Made by a program: the position numbers and the translations under genes
In this document: one piece after another, positions 1 to 6,532 of the stretch
Layout of the letters: each line of letters starts with the position of its first letter
How positions within the stretch are numbered: position 1 is the first letter of the stretch
Assembly (NCBI GenBank): GCA_964624465.1
Contig: CAZUZD010000227.1
Span: forward strand, 1-10,256
Reading direction: 5' to 3'
DNA from: CAZUZD01 sp964624465
GTDB taxonomy: Bacteria > Planctomycetota > Planctomycetia > Isosphaerales > Isosphaeraceae
Length of the DNA: 10,256 nt
Notes under the pieces: generated by a model
What the model saw: only the letters and a program-made list of their open reading frames with translations
Told to the model about the DNA's origin: nothing
Databases searched by the model: none

Positions 1-1266
1 GCCGCCCAGGCTCACCCGCACGAACTCGCGCCCGAGCGCCCGGGCGACGCTCTTGCCCAGGCTGGTCTTGCCCGTGCCGGGCGGCCCGACCAGGCAGAGG
101 ATCGGGCCCTTCATGTCCTTCTTGAGCTTGCGGACGGCCAGGTACTCGAGGATGCGGTCCTTGACCTTGACCAGGTTGTAGTGGTCGGCGTCGAGGATGG
201 TGCGGGCCCGCTTCAGGTCGAGCCGGTCCTTGCTCGACTTCGACCACGGCAGCGCGGCCATCCAGTCGAGGTAGGTGCGGACGATCGAGTGCTCGGCCGA
301 GCTGGGGTGCATGCCGTGCAGGCGGTCGAGCTCGCGGCGGGCCTCGGCCAGCGCCTCGGGGGGCGGGCCGGCGGCCTCGATCTTCTTCCAGAGCTCGTCG
401 AGCTCGGGGTTGTCCTCGTCGCGCTCGCCCAGCTCGGCCTGGATCGCCTTGAGCTGCTCGCGGAGGAAGTGCTCGCGCTGGGCCCGGCTCAGCTCCGAGC
501 CGACCTGCGCCTGGATCTTGCCCGCCAGCTCGACGACCGCCAGCTGCCGCGACAGCAAGGGCCCGAGCTGCTCCAGCCGCGCGCGCACCCGGCCCTCGGC
601 CAGCGCCTGCTGCTTCTCCTCGACGGTGAACGGCAGGCTGGACATCAGCAGGTCGGCCAGCCGGCCGGGGTCGCGGGTGTTCATCACCGCGACCTGGAGC
701 TCCTCGGGCACCTGGCCGCTCTGCTCGATCATGCGGTCGAACAGGCTGGTGACGTGATGCACCAGGGCATCCACCTCGACGCCCGGCTCGTCCGACTCCA
801 CCAGCGGCTCGACCTCGCCCATCAGGAACCCGGGGCCCAGCCCCAGCCGCTTCAGGCGGGCCCGCTCCAGCCCCTGCACCACCACGCGGGTCGAGCCGTC
901 GGGGAACTTGAGCATCTTGAGGATCGTGCCGATGCAGAGCACCGGGTGCAGGTCGTCGGGGCCCGGCTCGTCGACGTCGGGGCGGACCTGCGTCGCCAGC
1001 GCCATCCGGCCGCCGACCTGGACCTCGTCGAGCAGGCGGATGCCCGCCGATCGGTTCACGACGATCGGCGCCATGGTCTGGGGGAACACGACCTCGGCCC
1101 GCAGCGGCAGCACCGGCATCCGCTCCGCCGGGAGCCGGCGGACCCGCACGGCGCGCCGCTTCGGCTTCGCCCCCGCCGCGTCGCCCGGGACGCCGTCGAG
1201 GCCAGAGCCCGGCTGGCCCGGGTCGGTCGGGCGGTCGGCGGGTCGGCTGGTCCGTTTCTTGGTCAT
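1..1266 (-). CDS. lon: ATP-dependent Lon protease, N-terminal part (3' end beyond window)
   Basis: Lon is a cytosolic AAA+ serine protease that unfolds and degrades damaged and regulatory proteins. The minus strand reads open from an ATG at 1266 to the window edge, giving 422 residues of a protein usually about 780-850 long. After a polar, basic tail of about 45 residues comes the LON substrate-binding domain, starting near the segment RMPVLPLRAEVVFP. A helical region follows with the family-typical segment REHFLREQLKAIQAELGE. The AAA+ module then begins, with Walker A GPPGTGKT at residues 394-401 and the Lon-typical EFVRVSLGG at the very edge. Walker B and the Ser-Lys protease dyad lie outside the window. 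Walker A sits roughly 38 residues later than in E. coli Lon (from memory), which matches the N-terminal tail; a shorter start is therefore possible. No strong ribosome binding site precedes the ATG. The S2P gene lies 193 bases upstream on the same strand. Confidence 0.96.
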   Translation of the reverse strand, partial: MTKKRTSRPADRPTDPGQPGSGLDGVPGDAAGAKPKRRAVRVRRLPAERMPVLPLRAEVVFPQTMAPIVVNRSAGIRLLDEVQVGGRMALATQVRPDVDEPGPDDLHPVLCIGTILKMLKFPDGSTRVVVQGLERARLKRLGLGPGFLMGEVEPLVESDEPGVEVDALVHHVTSLFDRMIEQSGQVPEELQVAVMNTRDPGRLADLLMSSLPFTVEEKQQALAEGRVRARLEQLGPLLSRQLAVVELAGKIQAQVGSELSRAQREHFLREQLKAIQAELGERDEDNPELDELWKKIEAAGPPPEALAEARRELDRLHGMHPSSAEHSIVRTYLDWMAALPWSKSSKDRLDLKRARTILDADHYNLVKVKDRILEYLAVRKLKKDMKGPILCLVGPPGTGKTSLGKSVARALGREFVRVSLGG

Positions 1267-1384
1267 GGTCGGGCCTGTGGCGTGGCGTGGGGCGGGTCGG
1301 GGCCAAGGAGCCGGGCGTCCGGCCGGGGTGCGGGACGGTGGCGCCGCCGGCCATGGCGGGGACCACCGGGCGTCGGAACCACGC

Positions 1385-1413
1385 ATTGTCGCCCGCGCCG
1401 GGGGCCGGGGAAA
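1385..1413 (-). promoter_or_regulatory. Putative lon promoter
   Basis: Read on the minus strand, TTTCCC (1413-1408) and GACAAT (1390-1385) are separated by 17 bases. This is the most AT-rich spot in the S2P-lon gap. It would start transcription about 110 bases before the lon ATG. The -35 lies inside a perfect hairpin (1405-1421). The assignment rests on sequence match alone. Confidence 0.4.
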
Positions 1414-1421
1414 GTCCCCGG
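1405..1421 (-). terminator. GC-rich hairpin between S2P and lon
   Basis: CCGGGGA and TCCCCGG form a perfect 7-bp stem around a 3-base loop, 39 bases past the S2P stop codon. No T-run follows, so it is not a classic intrinsic terminator. Because it covers the proposed lon -35, it could equally be a regulator site. Both readings are inference. Confidence 0.35.
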
Positions 1422-1459
1422 GCCAGGTCGGGCTCGGGCCGAGGGCCCTGGTGGTGGCG

Positions 1460-2278
1460 TCAGCGCCGCCACCAGTCCGATTCATCGTCGCCGCCGTAGG
1501 CGGCCTGACGGTCGTGGAGCGCCTGCAACATCTGGAAATTCAGGAACGCGAAGCCGCCGAAGAAGAACACCAGCAGGAAGCCGCTGCTGTCCGACGACCC
1601 CTTCTGCTTGCCGAGCACATAGAAGGCGATCAGGCCGGCGACGGCCATCGAGACGATGTGCGCCCAGCGGGCCCCGTTGCGGCGATTGGCCTGCGAGAGC
1701 AGCGTCACCGAGATCTGGCCGCCGTCGAGGGGCCAGATCGGCAGCAGGTTCAGCAGCGGCCAGATCCAGTTGATCTGGAACAGGCAGATGAACGCGTTGA
1801 AGCCGGTCTCGCCCAGCCGCGACAGCCGCTCGGGGTCGAGCGAACCGACCGGCCGCGCCGGATCCAGGCCGAGGAACAGCTGCATCAGGTAGCGGTCGTA
1901 GGCGAACGAGATCCCGAAGAAGACGGCGCCGATCGTCAGCAGCACGCCGAGCAGCAGGAACTGCGCCCCCGGGCCGGCGGCCAGGATCGCCAGCCGCTGG
2001 CCGAAGCTCTGCCGGGTCGAATCGCTGGAGCAGAGCCCGCCCATGGCGAACAGCGCGATCTCGGGGCGGAACCCGAACCACTTCGACATCAGGCCGTGGC
2101 CCAGCTCGTGGACCAGGATCGAGACGAACCCGCAGGCGATGAACAGGATCGCCGACTTCGGGTCGTTGCGGCCGCTGACCAGCAGCATGCCGAACCAGAA
2201 CCAGGGCGAGACCCGCACCGGGATCCCCAGCACGCGGAAGTTCAGGTCGTAGGCGGTGGGAGCGGGCATCCCGAACAT
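1460..2278 (-). CDS. Site-2 protease family (M50) membrane metalloprotease
   Basis: This 272-residue membrane protein belongs to the site-2 protease/M50 family, zinc proteases that cut substrates within or next to the membrane. The zinc motif HELGH is at residues 57-61 inside a hydrophobic segment. A conserved AGPGAQF follows at 101-107. The second metal-ligand motif appears as NLLPIWPLDGG at 177-187, with Asp185 as the expected third ligand. Hydrophobic segments lie near 43-57, 94-122, 160-181, 205-222 and 233-252. No PDZ or CBS domain is present, so this is the compact form of the family. The substrate is unknown. Met1 is chosen for the longest reading, but Met4 (2269) is possible because neither has a clear Shine-Dalgarno sequence. 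The neighbours are lon downstream on the same strand and a divergent dapF. Confidence 0.9.
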   Translation of the reverse strand: MFGMPAPTAYDLNFRVLGIPVRVSPWFWFGMLLVSGRNDPKSAILFIACGFVSILVHELGHGLMSKWFGFRPEIALFAMGGLCSSDSTRQSFGQRLAILAAGPGAQFLLLGVLLTIGAVFFGISFAYDRYLMQLFLGLDPARPVGSLDPERLSRLGETGFNAFICLFQINWIWPLLNLLPIWPLDGGQISVTLLSQANRRNGARWAHIVSMAVAGLIAFYVLGKQKGSSDSSGFLLVFFFGGFAFLNFQMLQALHDRQAAYGGDDESDWWRR

Positions 2279-2319
2279 GGACGGACCCCGAGACGGGCGA
2301 ATGAGTTGCGATGGGGCCT

Positions 2320-2349
2320 AGCCTACGGGCCCCCGCCCGCCCCCGGCAA
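2320..2349 (-). promoter_or_regulatory. Putative promoter of the site-2 protease gene
   Basis: On the minus strand TTGCCG (2349-2344) and TAGGCT (2325-2320) are 18 bases apart, about 40 bases before the S2P start. The same -35 hexamer recurs in front of the DUF2752 gene. It faces away from the proposed dapF promoter, making a divergent pair about 30 bases apart. Confidence 0.45.
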
Positions 2350-2378
2350 GCCGTCTCCGGGCCGATCGCCGCCACCGC

Positions 2379-2407
2379 TTGCCCCGGCGCCGGCCGTGGG
2401 GGATGCT
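2379..2407 (+). promoter_or_regulatory. Putative dapF promoter
   Basis: TTGCCC (2379-2384) and GATGCT (2402-2407) are separated by 17 bases. Transcription would start near 2414, leaving a leader of about 95 bases before the dapF ATG. An overlapping TAGGGG at 2407-2412 is an alternative -10. Confidence 0.4.
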
Positions 2408-2416
2408 AGGGGCCGT

Positions 2417-2446
2417 CTCGACCCCCGGTCGAGCCCGCCAGGCGGG
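2417..2446 (+). repeat. Two tandem small hairpins in the dapF leader
   Basis: CTCGACC (2417-2423) pairs with GGTCGAG (2427-2433) around a 3-base loop. Directly after it CCCGC (2434-2438) pairs with GCGGG (2442-2446), also around 3 bases. They fall at the start of the predicted dapF transcript. The 13 bases at 2414-2426 are identical to 9608-9620 in the hairpin after rpmE. A role in attenuation or transcript stability is only a guess. Confidence 0.4.
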
Positions 2447-2508
2447 TCCCGGGGCCGAATGGGTGCCCCCACCGTCCCCCGTCCGGGCAGACCGCCAGGG
2501 ATTCCGGC

Positions 2509-3351
2509 ATGGCCACGACGTTCACCAAGATGCACGGGCTGGGCAACGATTACGTGTACGTGAACACGTTCGACCAGCCGGCCCCGGCCGACCCGGCGGC
2601 GCTGGCGATCGCCGTCAGCGACCGGCACTTCGGGGTCGGCTCCGACGGCCTGATCCTGATCGGCCCCTCCGGGCGGGCCGATGCGCGGATGCGGATGTTC
2701 AACGCCGACGGGTCCGAGTCGGAGATGTGTGGCAACGGCGTGCGGTGCGTGGCCAAGTACATCCACGACCACGGGATCGCGGCCCGGCCCCGGGTGACGA
2801 TCGAGACCGGCCGCGGCGTGCTCACGCTCGACCTGGAGGTCGTCGCCGGCCGCGCCGAGCGGGTCCGGGTCGACATGGGACCGCCGATCCTCCGGGCCGC
2901 CGAGATCCCGACCACCCTGCCCGGCGACCCGCCGGTGAACGTGCCGGTGACCGTCGACGGCGTCGAGCTGGCCCTGACGGCCGTCTCGATGGGTAACCCG
3001 CACGTGGTCGCGTACGTCGACGACGTGCAGAGTTTCCCGGTCGAGCGGCTGGGGGCCGTCCTGGAGCGGCACCCGGCGTTCCCCAGGCGGGTCAACGTGC
3101 ACTTCGTCGAGGTGCTCGGCCCCGAGGAGGCCCGGATGCGGACCTGGGAGCGGGGCTCGGGCATCACCCTGGCCTGCGGCACCGGCGCCTGCGCGGTGGC
3201 CGTCGCCGGCGTGCTCACCGGCCGGACCGGCCGTCGGCTGCTGGCCCACCTGCCGGGCGGGCCGCTGCTGCTGGAGTGGCCCGACGACGCCGGCCCGGTG
3301 TTCATGACCGGTCCGGCCACCGAGGTCTTCACCGGCGTGTGGCCGGGCTGA
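2509..3351 (+). CDS. dapF: Diaminopimelate epimerase
   Basis: DapF is a cofactor-free epimerase that converts LL-diaminopimelate to meso-diaminopimelate in the cytosol, supplying lysine and peptidoglycan synthesis. The 280-residue length is normal for the family. The opening FTKMHGLGNDYVYVN, the GSDGL segment at 44-48 and NADGSE at 65-70 are family hallmarks. The two catalytic thiols are visible: Cys74 in MCGNGVRC and Cys223 in LACGTGACA. The two alpha/beta half-domains that bring these cysteines together are both intact. The ATG at 2509 follows AGGGA (2497-2501) at 7 bases. The stop is 30 bases before the next gene, so the two may share a transcript. The gene is divergent from the S2P gene. 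Confidence 0.97.
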   Translation: MATTFTKMHGLGNDYVYVNTFDQPAPADPAALAIAVSDRHFGVGSDGLILIGPSGRADARMRMFNADGSESEMCGNGVRCVAKYIHDHGIAARPRVTIETGRGVLTLDLEVVAGRAERVRVDMGPPILRAAEIPTTLPGDPPVNVPVTVDGVELALTAVSMGNPHVVAYVDDVQSFPVERLGAVLERHPAFPRRVNVHFVEVLGPEEARMRTWERGSGITLACGTGACAVAVAGVLTGRTGRRLLAHLPGGPLLLEWPDDAGPVFMTGPATEVFTGVWPG

Positions 3352-3381
3352 GGTCGGACGCTTGCGAAAGGGGCCGACTCG

Positions 3382-3801
3382 ATGCAACGGCACGTCCGTC
3401 GCCTGGCCCGTGGTCTGGGACTCGTCGCCCTGGCGGTGGTCCCGGTGGCCGCCGATCAGGACCCGATCGGCCGGGGGGCCTCGGAGCGCCCGCTGGCCGG
3501 CACCACCTGGGTGGGCGAGGACGAGAGCGGGCCGCAGTCGTACACCTTCGAGCCCGGCGGGGTGCTGTCCTACGCTTACCGCGATCGCACCGGCCGCTGG
3601 CAGAGGTTCCGCAACGGCACCTGGTCGCAGGAGGGGGCCGTGGTCCGGATGGAGACCAATGGCCGGTTCGCCGAGCGCGAGGGGACCGTCTGGGGCGACC
3701 GCATGAGCGGCGAGGGCCGCAACGTCGAGGGCCGCCGCTGGCGCTGGCATGCCCGCAGACAGCCGGCCGCGCGGGCCGCGGCGGCGGCGAAGCCCGACTA
3801 G
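3382..3801 (+). CDS. Small exported protein of unknown function
   Basis: I do not recognise this 139-residue protein. It starts with a basic stretch and a hydrophobic core (residues 11-22) ending in VPVAA, a good signal peptidase I site near residue 24. The mature part is about 115 residues and rich in aromatic and glycine residues. It contains short alternating strands such as GTTWVG (40-45), YTFEPGGVLSYAY (54-66) and GTWSQEGAVVRME (79-91). This pattern resembles a small lipocalin-like or other beta-barrel, but that is a structural guess. The C-terminus is basic and alanine-rich. The ATG has a good ribosome binding site, GAAAGGGG at 3366-3373, spaced by 8 bases. It follows dapF by 30 bases and may be co-transcribed with it, although nothing links it to diaminopimelate metabolism. 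Confidence 0.75.
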   Translation: MQRHVRRLARGLGLVALAVVPVAADQDPIGRGASERPLAGTTWVGEDESGPQSYTFEPGGVLSYAYRDRTGRWQRFRNGTWSQEGAVVRMETNGRFAEREGTVWGDRMSGEGRNVEGRRWRWHARRQPAARAAAAAKPD

Positions 3802-3902
3802 GCGTCCCGGGCCGATTGTCGTAAGGTCCGGCCGCAACCGTCCCGGGGGAATCCCCTCGCACCGGGCGCCCGCGCCCGCGAGTCGCTCAGGAGGTCGAAC
3901 CG

Positions 3903-4571
3903 ATGAAGATCCGGCATCCGGCCCTGATCCGGGCCGTGGGGGTGGCGGGCGCGTGGACCGTGAAGCGACTGGTCGGCTCGCTCGACTTCCACTTCCGCTA
4001 CCACGACCCCGAGCTGAACCCGGCGGTGGTCCGGCGCCGGGGCGGGCGGTACATCTACGCCTTCTTCCACGAGGTGATGCTCTTCCCGGCCTACTACTGG
4101 GCCTGGCCCGAGATGCAGATCCTGATCAGCGACCACGCCGACGGCGAGATGATTACCCAGGTCGTCAAGCGGCTCGGATTCGGCGTGGTGCGGGGCTCGA
4201 CGACCCGCGGCGGCGCCCGGGCGCTGCGGGAGATGACCGGCCGGGTCGACCGCGGCCACCTGTGCGTCACGCCCGACGGCCCGCGCGGGCCCCGGCGCCA
4301 CGTGCACCAGGGGATGATCTACCTGGCCAGCCGCACCGGGTTGCCGATCGTCGGCGCCGGCATGGCGTTCTCGAACCCCTGGCGGGCGGGGAGCTGGGAC
4401 CGCTTCGCCGTGCCGAAGCCCCGGACGACCGCCTGCTGCGTCGCCCCCCGGGCGATCGTCGTGCCGCCGGACGCCGACCGCGAGGCGCTGGAGCACTACC
4501 GGGGGCTGGTCGAGGAGAGCATGAACGCCGCCACCGCCGAGGCCGAGGCCTGGGTGGCGGCCATCGGCTGA
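3903..4571 (+). CDS. DUF374-type lysophospholipid acyltransferase family protein
   Basis: This 222-residue protein matches the DUF374 group, related to the acyltransferases that transfer fatty acyl chains to lipids or lipid A precursors. Visible family features are FFHEVML (54-60) with His56 in the place expected for the catalytic histidine, ISDHADGEMI (75-84), a VRGST segment (97-101) followed by GG, and TPDGPRGPR (123-131). The last is the usual acceptor or phosphate-binding block. There is no clear N-terminal transmembrane segment, so it probably associates peripherally with the inner face of the membrane. The substrate cannot be read from sequence. The start is firm: AGGAGG at 3889-3894 lies 8 bases before the ATG. 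The 101-base gap upstream holds a -10-like TAAGGT (3822-3827) without a good -35. A strong hairpin follows the stop codon. Confidence 0.86.
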   Translation: MKIRHPALIRAVGVAGAWTVKRLVGSLDFHFRYHDPELNPAVVRRRGGRYIYAFFHEVMLFPAYYWAWPEMQILISDHADGEMITQVVKRLGFGVVRGSTTRGGARALREMTGRVDRGHLCVTPDGPRGPRRHVHQGMIYLASRTGLPIVGAGMAFSNPWRAGSWDRFAVPKPRTTACCVAPRAIVVPPDADREALEHYRGLVEESMNAATAEAEAWVAAIG

Positions 4572-4576
4572 GGCGG

Positions 4577-4607
4577 GCCGCGGCGGGCTCAAGCCCGGGG
4601 CCGCGGC
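4577..4607 (+). terminator. Hairpin after the DUF374 gene
   Basis: GCCGCGGC (4577-4584) pairs with GCCGCGGC (4600-4607), and inside it GGGC pairs with GCCC around a TCAA loop. This gives 12 bp with a 3-base bulge. It begins 6 bases after the stop codon. There is no T-run, so termination would not follow the standard intrinsic mechanism. Confidence 0.5.
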
Positions 4608-4614
4608 GGCCGAG

Positions 4615-4641
4615 AAGTCGGCTTGCCGGGGGGGCCGACTT
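4615..4641 (+). promoter_or_regulatory. Inverted repeat around the -35, candidate operator
   Basis: AAGTCGGC (4615-4622) and GCCGACTT (4634-4641) are a perfect 8-bp dyad with an 11-base centre. The TTGCCG -35 (4623-4628) lies directly after the first arm, and the second arm lies in the promoter spacer. This geometry fits a dimeric repressor or activator site. No regulator gene is nearby, so the binding protein is unknown. Confidence 0.4.
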
Positions 4642-4651
4642 GCGATAGGGT
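4623..4651 (+). promoter_or_regulatory. Putative promoter of the DUF2752/lipoprotein operon
   Basis: TTGCCG (4623-4628) and TAGGGT (4646-4651) are 17 bases apart. Transcription would start near 4658, about 87 bases before the GTG start. It sits between the hairpin that ends the previous gene and a leader hairpin. Confidence 0.5.
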
Positions 4652-4668
4652 CCCGACACATCTCCCAC

Positions 4669-4708
4669 CGACGACCGGAACCCCCGCCACCGGGGGGACC
4701 GGCCGTCG
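4669..4708 (+). repeat. Long leader hairpin upstream of the DUF2752 gene
   Basis: CGACG (4669-4673) pairs with CGTCG (4704-4708). After one A/C mismatch, CCGG (4675-4678) pairs with CCGG (4699-4702), and after a small internal loop CCCCC (4681-4685) pairs with the G-run at 4692-4697. This makes about 14 bp in all, within the predicted 5' leader. It could stabilise the transcript or control readthrough. Confidence 0.45.
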
Positions 4709-4744
4709 ACCCGGACGCCGCACCCGGACTGGACCTTCCCTGAC

Positions 4745-5191
4745 GTGACGAGCCCCTCGTCCGATCGGCTGGACCGGAACGCCCGGCTGGCCGCCCTGAC
4801 GATGGCGCTGGGACTGCTCGCGGTCCTGGTCACGGCGCGGCGGCTCCAGCCCGACCCGAAGGGCTACGGCACCCACACGCAGCTCGGCCTGGCGCCGTGC
4901 AGCTATCGCCTGAAGACGGGGTCCCCCTGTCCGACGTGCGGGCTCACGACGGCGCTGGCCTGGACGGTGCGGGGCCGGGTCGATCGGGCGTGGTCGGCGC
5001 ACCCGGGTGGTCCGGTGCTCGGGCTGCTCGGCGTCACGCTGGCGGCCTGGCTGCTGGCGTCGGCGGGGACGGGTCGGCCGCCAGGAACGCGGTCGCTCTC
5101 GGGCCCGTTGATCGTCGTGGTGGTGGCCGCCGTGGCATTCGTCCTGGGGGCCTGGTCGCTTCGCCTACTCATTGAGGAGGGTTTCGGATGA
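4745..5191 (+). CDS. DUF2752 family membrane protein
   Basis: This 148-residue membrane protein carries the DUF2752 signature CPTCGLTTA (residues 62-70), with Cys62 and Cys65 forming a CxxC pair at the start of a membrane segment. Hydrophobic stretches lie at about 15-30, 89-107 and 121-136. DUF2752 has no established biochemical function that I know of; the CxxC could bind metal or be redox-active, which is inference. The start is taken as GTG at 4745, because the next in-frame ATG (4802) would cut into the first membrane segment. No clear Shine-Dalgarno precedes it, so the start is uncertain. Its stop overlaps the next start as ATGA (5188-5191), which implies translational coupling to the downstream lipoprotein. 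Confidence 0.8.
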   Translation: MTSPSSDRLDRNARLAALTMALGLLAVLVTARRLQPDPKGYGTHTQLGLAPCSYRLKTGSPCPTCGLTTALAWTVRGRVDRAWSAHPGGPVLGLLGVTLAAWLLASAGTGRPPGTRSLSGPLIVVVVAAVAFVLGAWSLRLLIEEGFG

Positions 5192-5913
5192 CCCCTCGGC
5201 CGCTCGCAAGGACGCGTCGCGCCGGCGCCTTCGTGCTCTCGCTCGTCGCCGCCACGGCCGGAGTCACCGGCCTGACCGGCTGTGATCCCCGGCAGGCGCT
5301 CTACTACCTGCAGCCGTTCAGCCCCTCGGTCGACGCCCCCTGCCCGTCGCTCAAGGGCAAGAAGGTCGTGATCCTCACCAGCACGACCAACGGCGTGGCC
5401 ACCGACTTCCTCTCGCTGGACCGCGAGCTGACCCGCGACCTGGCCACGATCCTCCGCAAGGAGGTCAAGAAGATCCAGATCGTCGACACCGACGACGTCG
5501 CCGCCTGGTCGCGCTCGCACCCGACCTGGACCGACCCGGCCGAGGCCGCCCGCGCCTTCGACGCCGACGCGGTGATCGTGCTGGAGGTCCGCGAGTACCG
5601 GATCCAGGACCCGTCCAGCCCCGGCCTCTTCGAGGGCCACTCGGACATCCACATCCAGGTCGTCGAGCTCGACTATCCCAAGGACGACCGCGACAAGCCG
5701 ATGACCGACCAGCCCAAGGAATCGAAGATCATCTACGACGGCGACCGCACCACCGCGTTCCCCGTCACCGGCCACGTCCCGGCCGAGGCCGGCGTCAGCG
5801 CCACCACCTTCCGGGGCACGTTCCACAAGCTGGTCGTCAAGGAGGTCTCGTGGGCCTTCATCGCCCACGCCCCCGGCGACAACATCCAGAACACCCGCAT
5901 CAGCGCCGAGTGA
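5188..5913 (+). CDS. Conserved-looking lipoprotein of unknown function
   Basis: This 241-residue protein has a type II signal sequence: basic residues, a hydrophobic core at 13-29, and the lipobox LTGC with the lipidated Cys32. The mature start reads DPRQALYYLQP. The next domain (about 57-165) alternates beta and alpha segments: KKVVILTST at 58-66, a helix at 75-94, IQIVD at 96-100, then DADAVIVLEVREYRI at 125-139. That layout recalls the small lipoprotein domains seen in CsgG- or TolB-N-like proteins, but I cannot assign a family. The tail (about 180-241) looks beta-rich, with FRGTFHKLVVKEVSWAF at 208-224. The start is secure: GAGGAGGG (5174-5181) is 6 bases upstream, and the ATG overlaps the DUF2752 stop. 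The pair probably acts together at the cell envelope. Confidence 0.8.
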   Translation: MTPRPLARTRRAGAFVLSLVAATAGVTGLTGCDPRQALYYLQPFSPSVDAPCPSLKGKKVVILTSTTNGVATDFLSLDRELTRDLATILRKEVKKIQIVDTDDVAAWSRSHPTWTDPAEAARAFDADAVIVLEVREYRIQDPSSPGLFEGHSDIHIQVVELDYPKDDRDKPMTDQPKESKIIYDGDRTTAFPVTGHVPAEAGVSATTFRGTFHKLVVKEVSWAFIAHAPGDNIQNTRISAE

Positions 5914-5914
5914 C

Positions 5915-5959
5915 CGGCGGCCCCACCGCCGCGTCCCGCTGAACCGCACGCCGGTGCGG
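5915..5959 (+). terminator. Two hairpins after the lipoprotein gene
   Basis: CGGCGG (5915-5920) and CCGCCG (5926-5931) form a 6-bp stem with a CCCCA loop directly after the stop codon. CCGCAC (5944-5949) and GTGCGG (5954-5959) form a second. No T-run follows either. A further 7-bp pairing (5972-5978 with 6002-6008) folds the remainder of the gap before cdd. Confidence 0.4.
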
Positions 5960-6057
5960 CCGCTCGTCCCCCGACCGGGGCCGGGCGGCCGTGGCCGCGC
6001 GCCGGTCGCCCGGATCACCCCGCAACGACCTGGACCGGAGCCCGGAGGACGCCGCCG

Positions 6058-6450
6058 ATGGAACCCGACGCCGAGCTCCTGGAGCTGGCCCGCGCGGCCA
6101 GCCGGTCGGCCCACTGCCCGTACTCGAACTTTCACGTCGGCGCCGCCATCCGCGCCGGCGGCCGGACCTTCAGCGGGGCCAACGTCGAGAACGCCTCGTA
6201 CGGCCTGACCGTCTGCGCCGAGCGGACGGCCGCCTTCGCCGCCGTGCTCGCCGGCGCCGGCCGCTTCGAGGCGATCGCCGTCGCCTGCGTCGACGCCCCC
6301 GAGGGCTGCGATCCCGGCCTGCTCATGCCCTGTGGCGCCTGCCGCCAGGTGCTGGCCGAGTTCGCCGATCCGGCGACGCCCGTGCACGTCGATCGCGTCG
6401 GCAGCTTCCGGCTCGACGAGCTGCTGCCGCACGCCTTCCGGCTCCGCTGA
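6058..6450 (+). CDS. cdd: Cytidine deaminase
   Basis: Cytidine deaminase is a cytosolic zinc enzyme that converts cytidine and deoxycytidine to uridine and deoxyuridine in pyrimidine salvage. The 130-residue length is that of the short homotetrameric form. The N-terminus has the family segment CPYSNFHVGAA (20-30), followed by NVEN (42-45) for ribose binding. The zinc site is complete: CAER at 53-56 with Cys53 as ligand and Glu55 as the proton shuttle, and PCGACRQ at 91-97 with Cys92 and Cys95 as ligands. The start is set by GGAGG (6044-6048), 9 bases before the ATG. I see no promoter in the 144-base gap upstream, which is filled with GC-rich hairpins. The gene may therefore be read from the upstream operon. 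Confidence 0.96.
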   Translation: MEPDAELLELARAASRSAHCPYSNFHVGAAIRAGGRTFSGANVENASYGLTVCAERTAAFAAVLAGAGRFEAIAVACVDAPEGCDPGLLMPCGACRQVLAEFADPATPVHVDRVGSFRLDELLPHAFRLR

Positions 6451-6463
6451 CGGCGAGCCGTCA
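6448..6463 (+). terminator. Palindrome overlapping the cdd stop codon
   Basis: TGACGG (6448-6453) and CCGTCA (6458-6463) pair around a CGAG loop, and the TGA stop is the first three bases of the stem. The full element is a perfect palindrome apart from its two central bases. No T-run follows. It may act as a 3' stabiliser or a weak terminator. Confidence 0.35.
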
Positions 6464-6502
6464 CCGCCGCCATCGGCACGCGCGAATCGCGCAAGCACTC
6501 CC

Positions 6503-6532
6503 TTGCGGGCGGGCCTCCGGCGGCGTTAGTCT
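6503..6532 (+). promoter_or_regulatory. Putative promoter of the ThuA-like gene
   Basis: TTGCGG (6503-6508) and TAGTCT (6527-6532) are 18 bases apart. The start point would be near 6539, leaving about 65 bases of leader before the ATG at 6604. This argues against the in-frame TTG codons at 6538 and 6541 as translation starts. Confidence 0.45.

Noticed and set aside
181..2563. Long plus-strand open frames (181-1773 and 908-2563) opposite lon and the site-2 protease
   Set aside because: They are low-complexity Arg/Pro/Ala/Gly-rich translations on the strand opposite recognisable genes, as expected from GC-rich codon bias.
2323..3837. 504-codon minus-strand open frame opposite dapF
   Set aside because: DapF on the other strand has both catalytic cysteines and full-length homology; the antisense product has no recognisable domain.
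4903..6498. 531-codon minus-strand open frame opposite the DUF2752, lipoprotein and cdd genes
   Set aside because: It crosses three supported genes and reads as compositional shadow.
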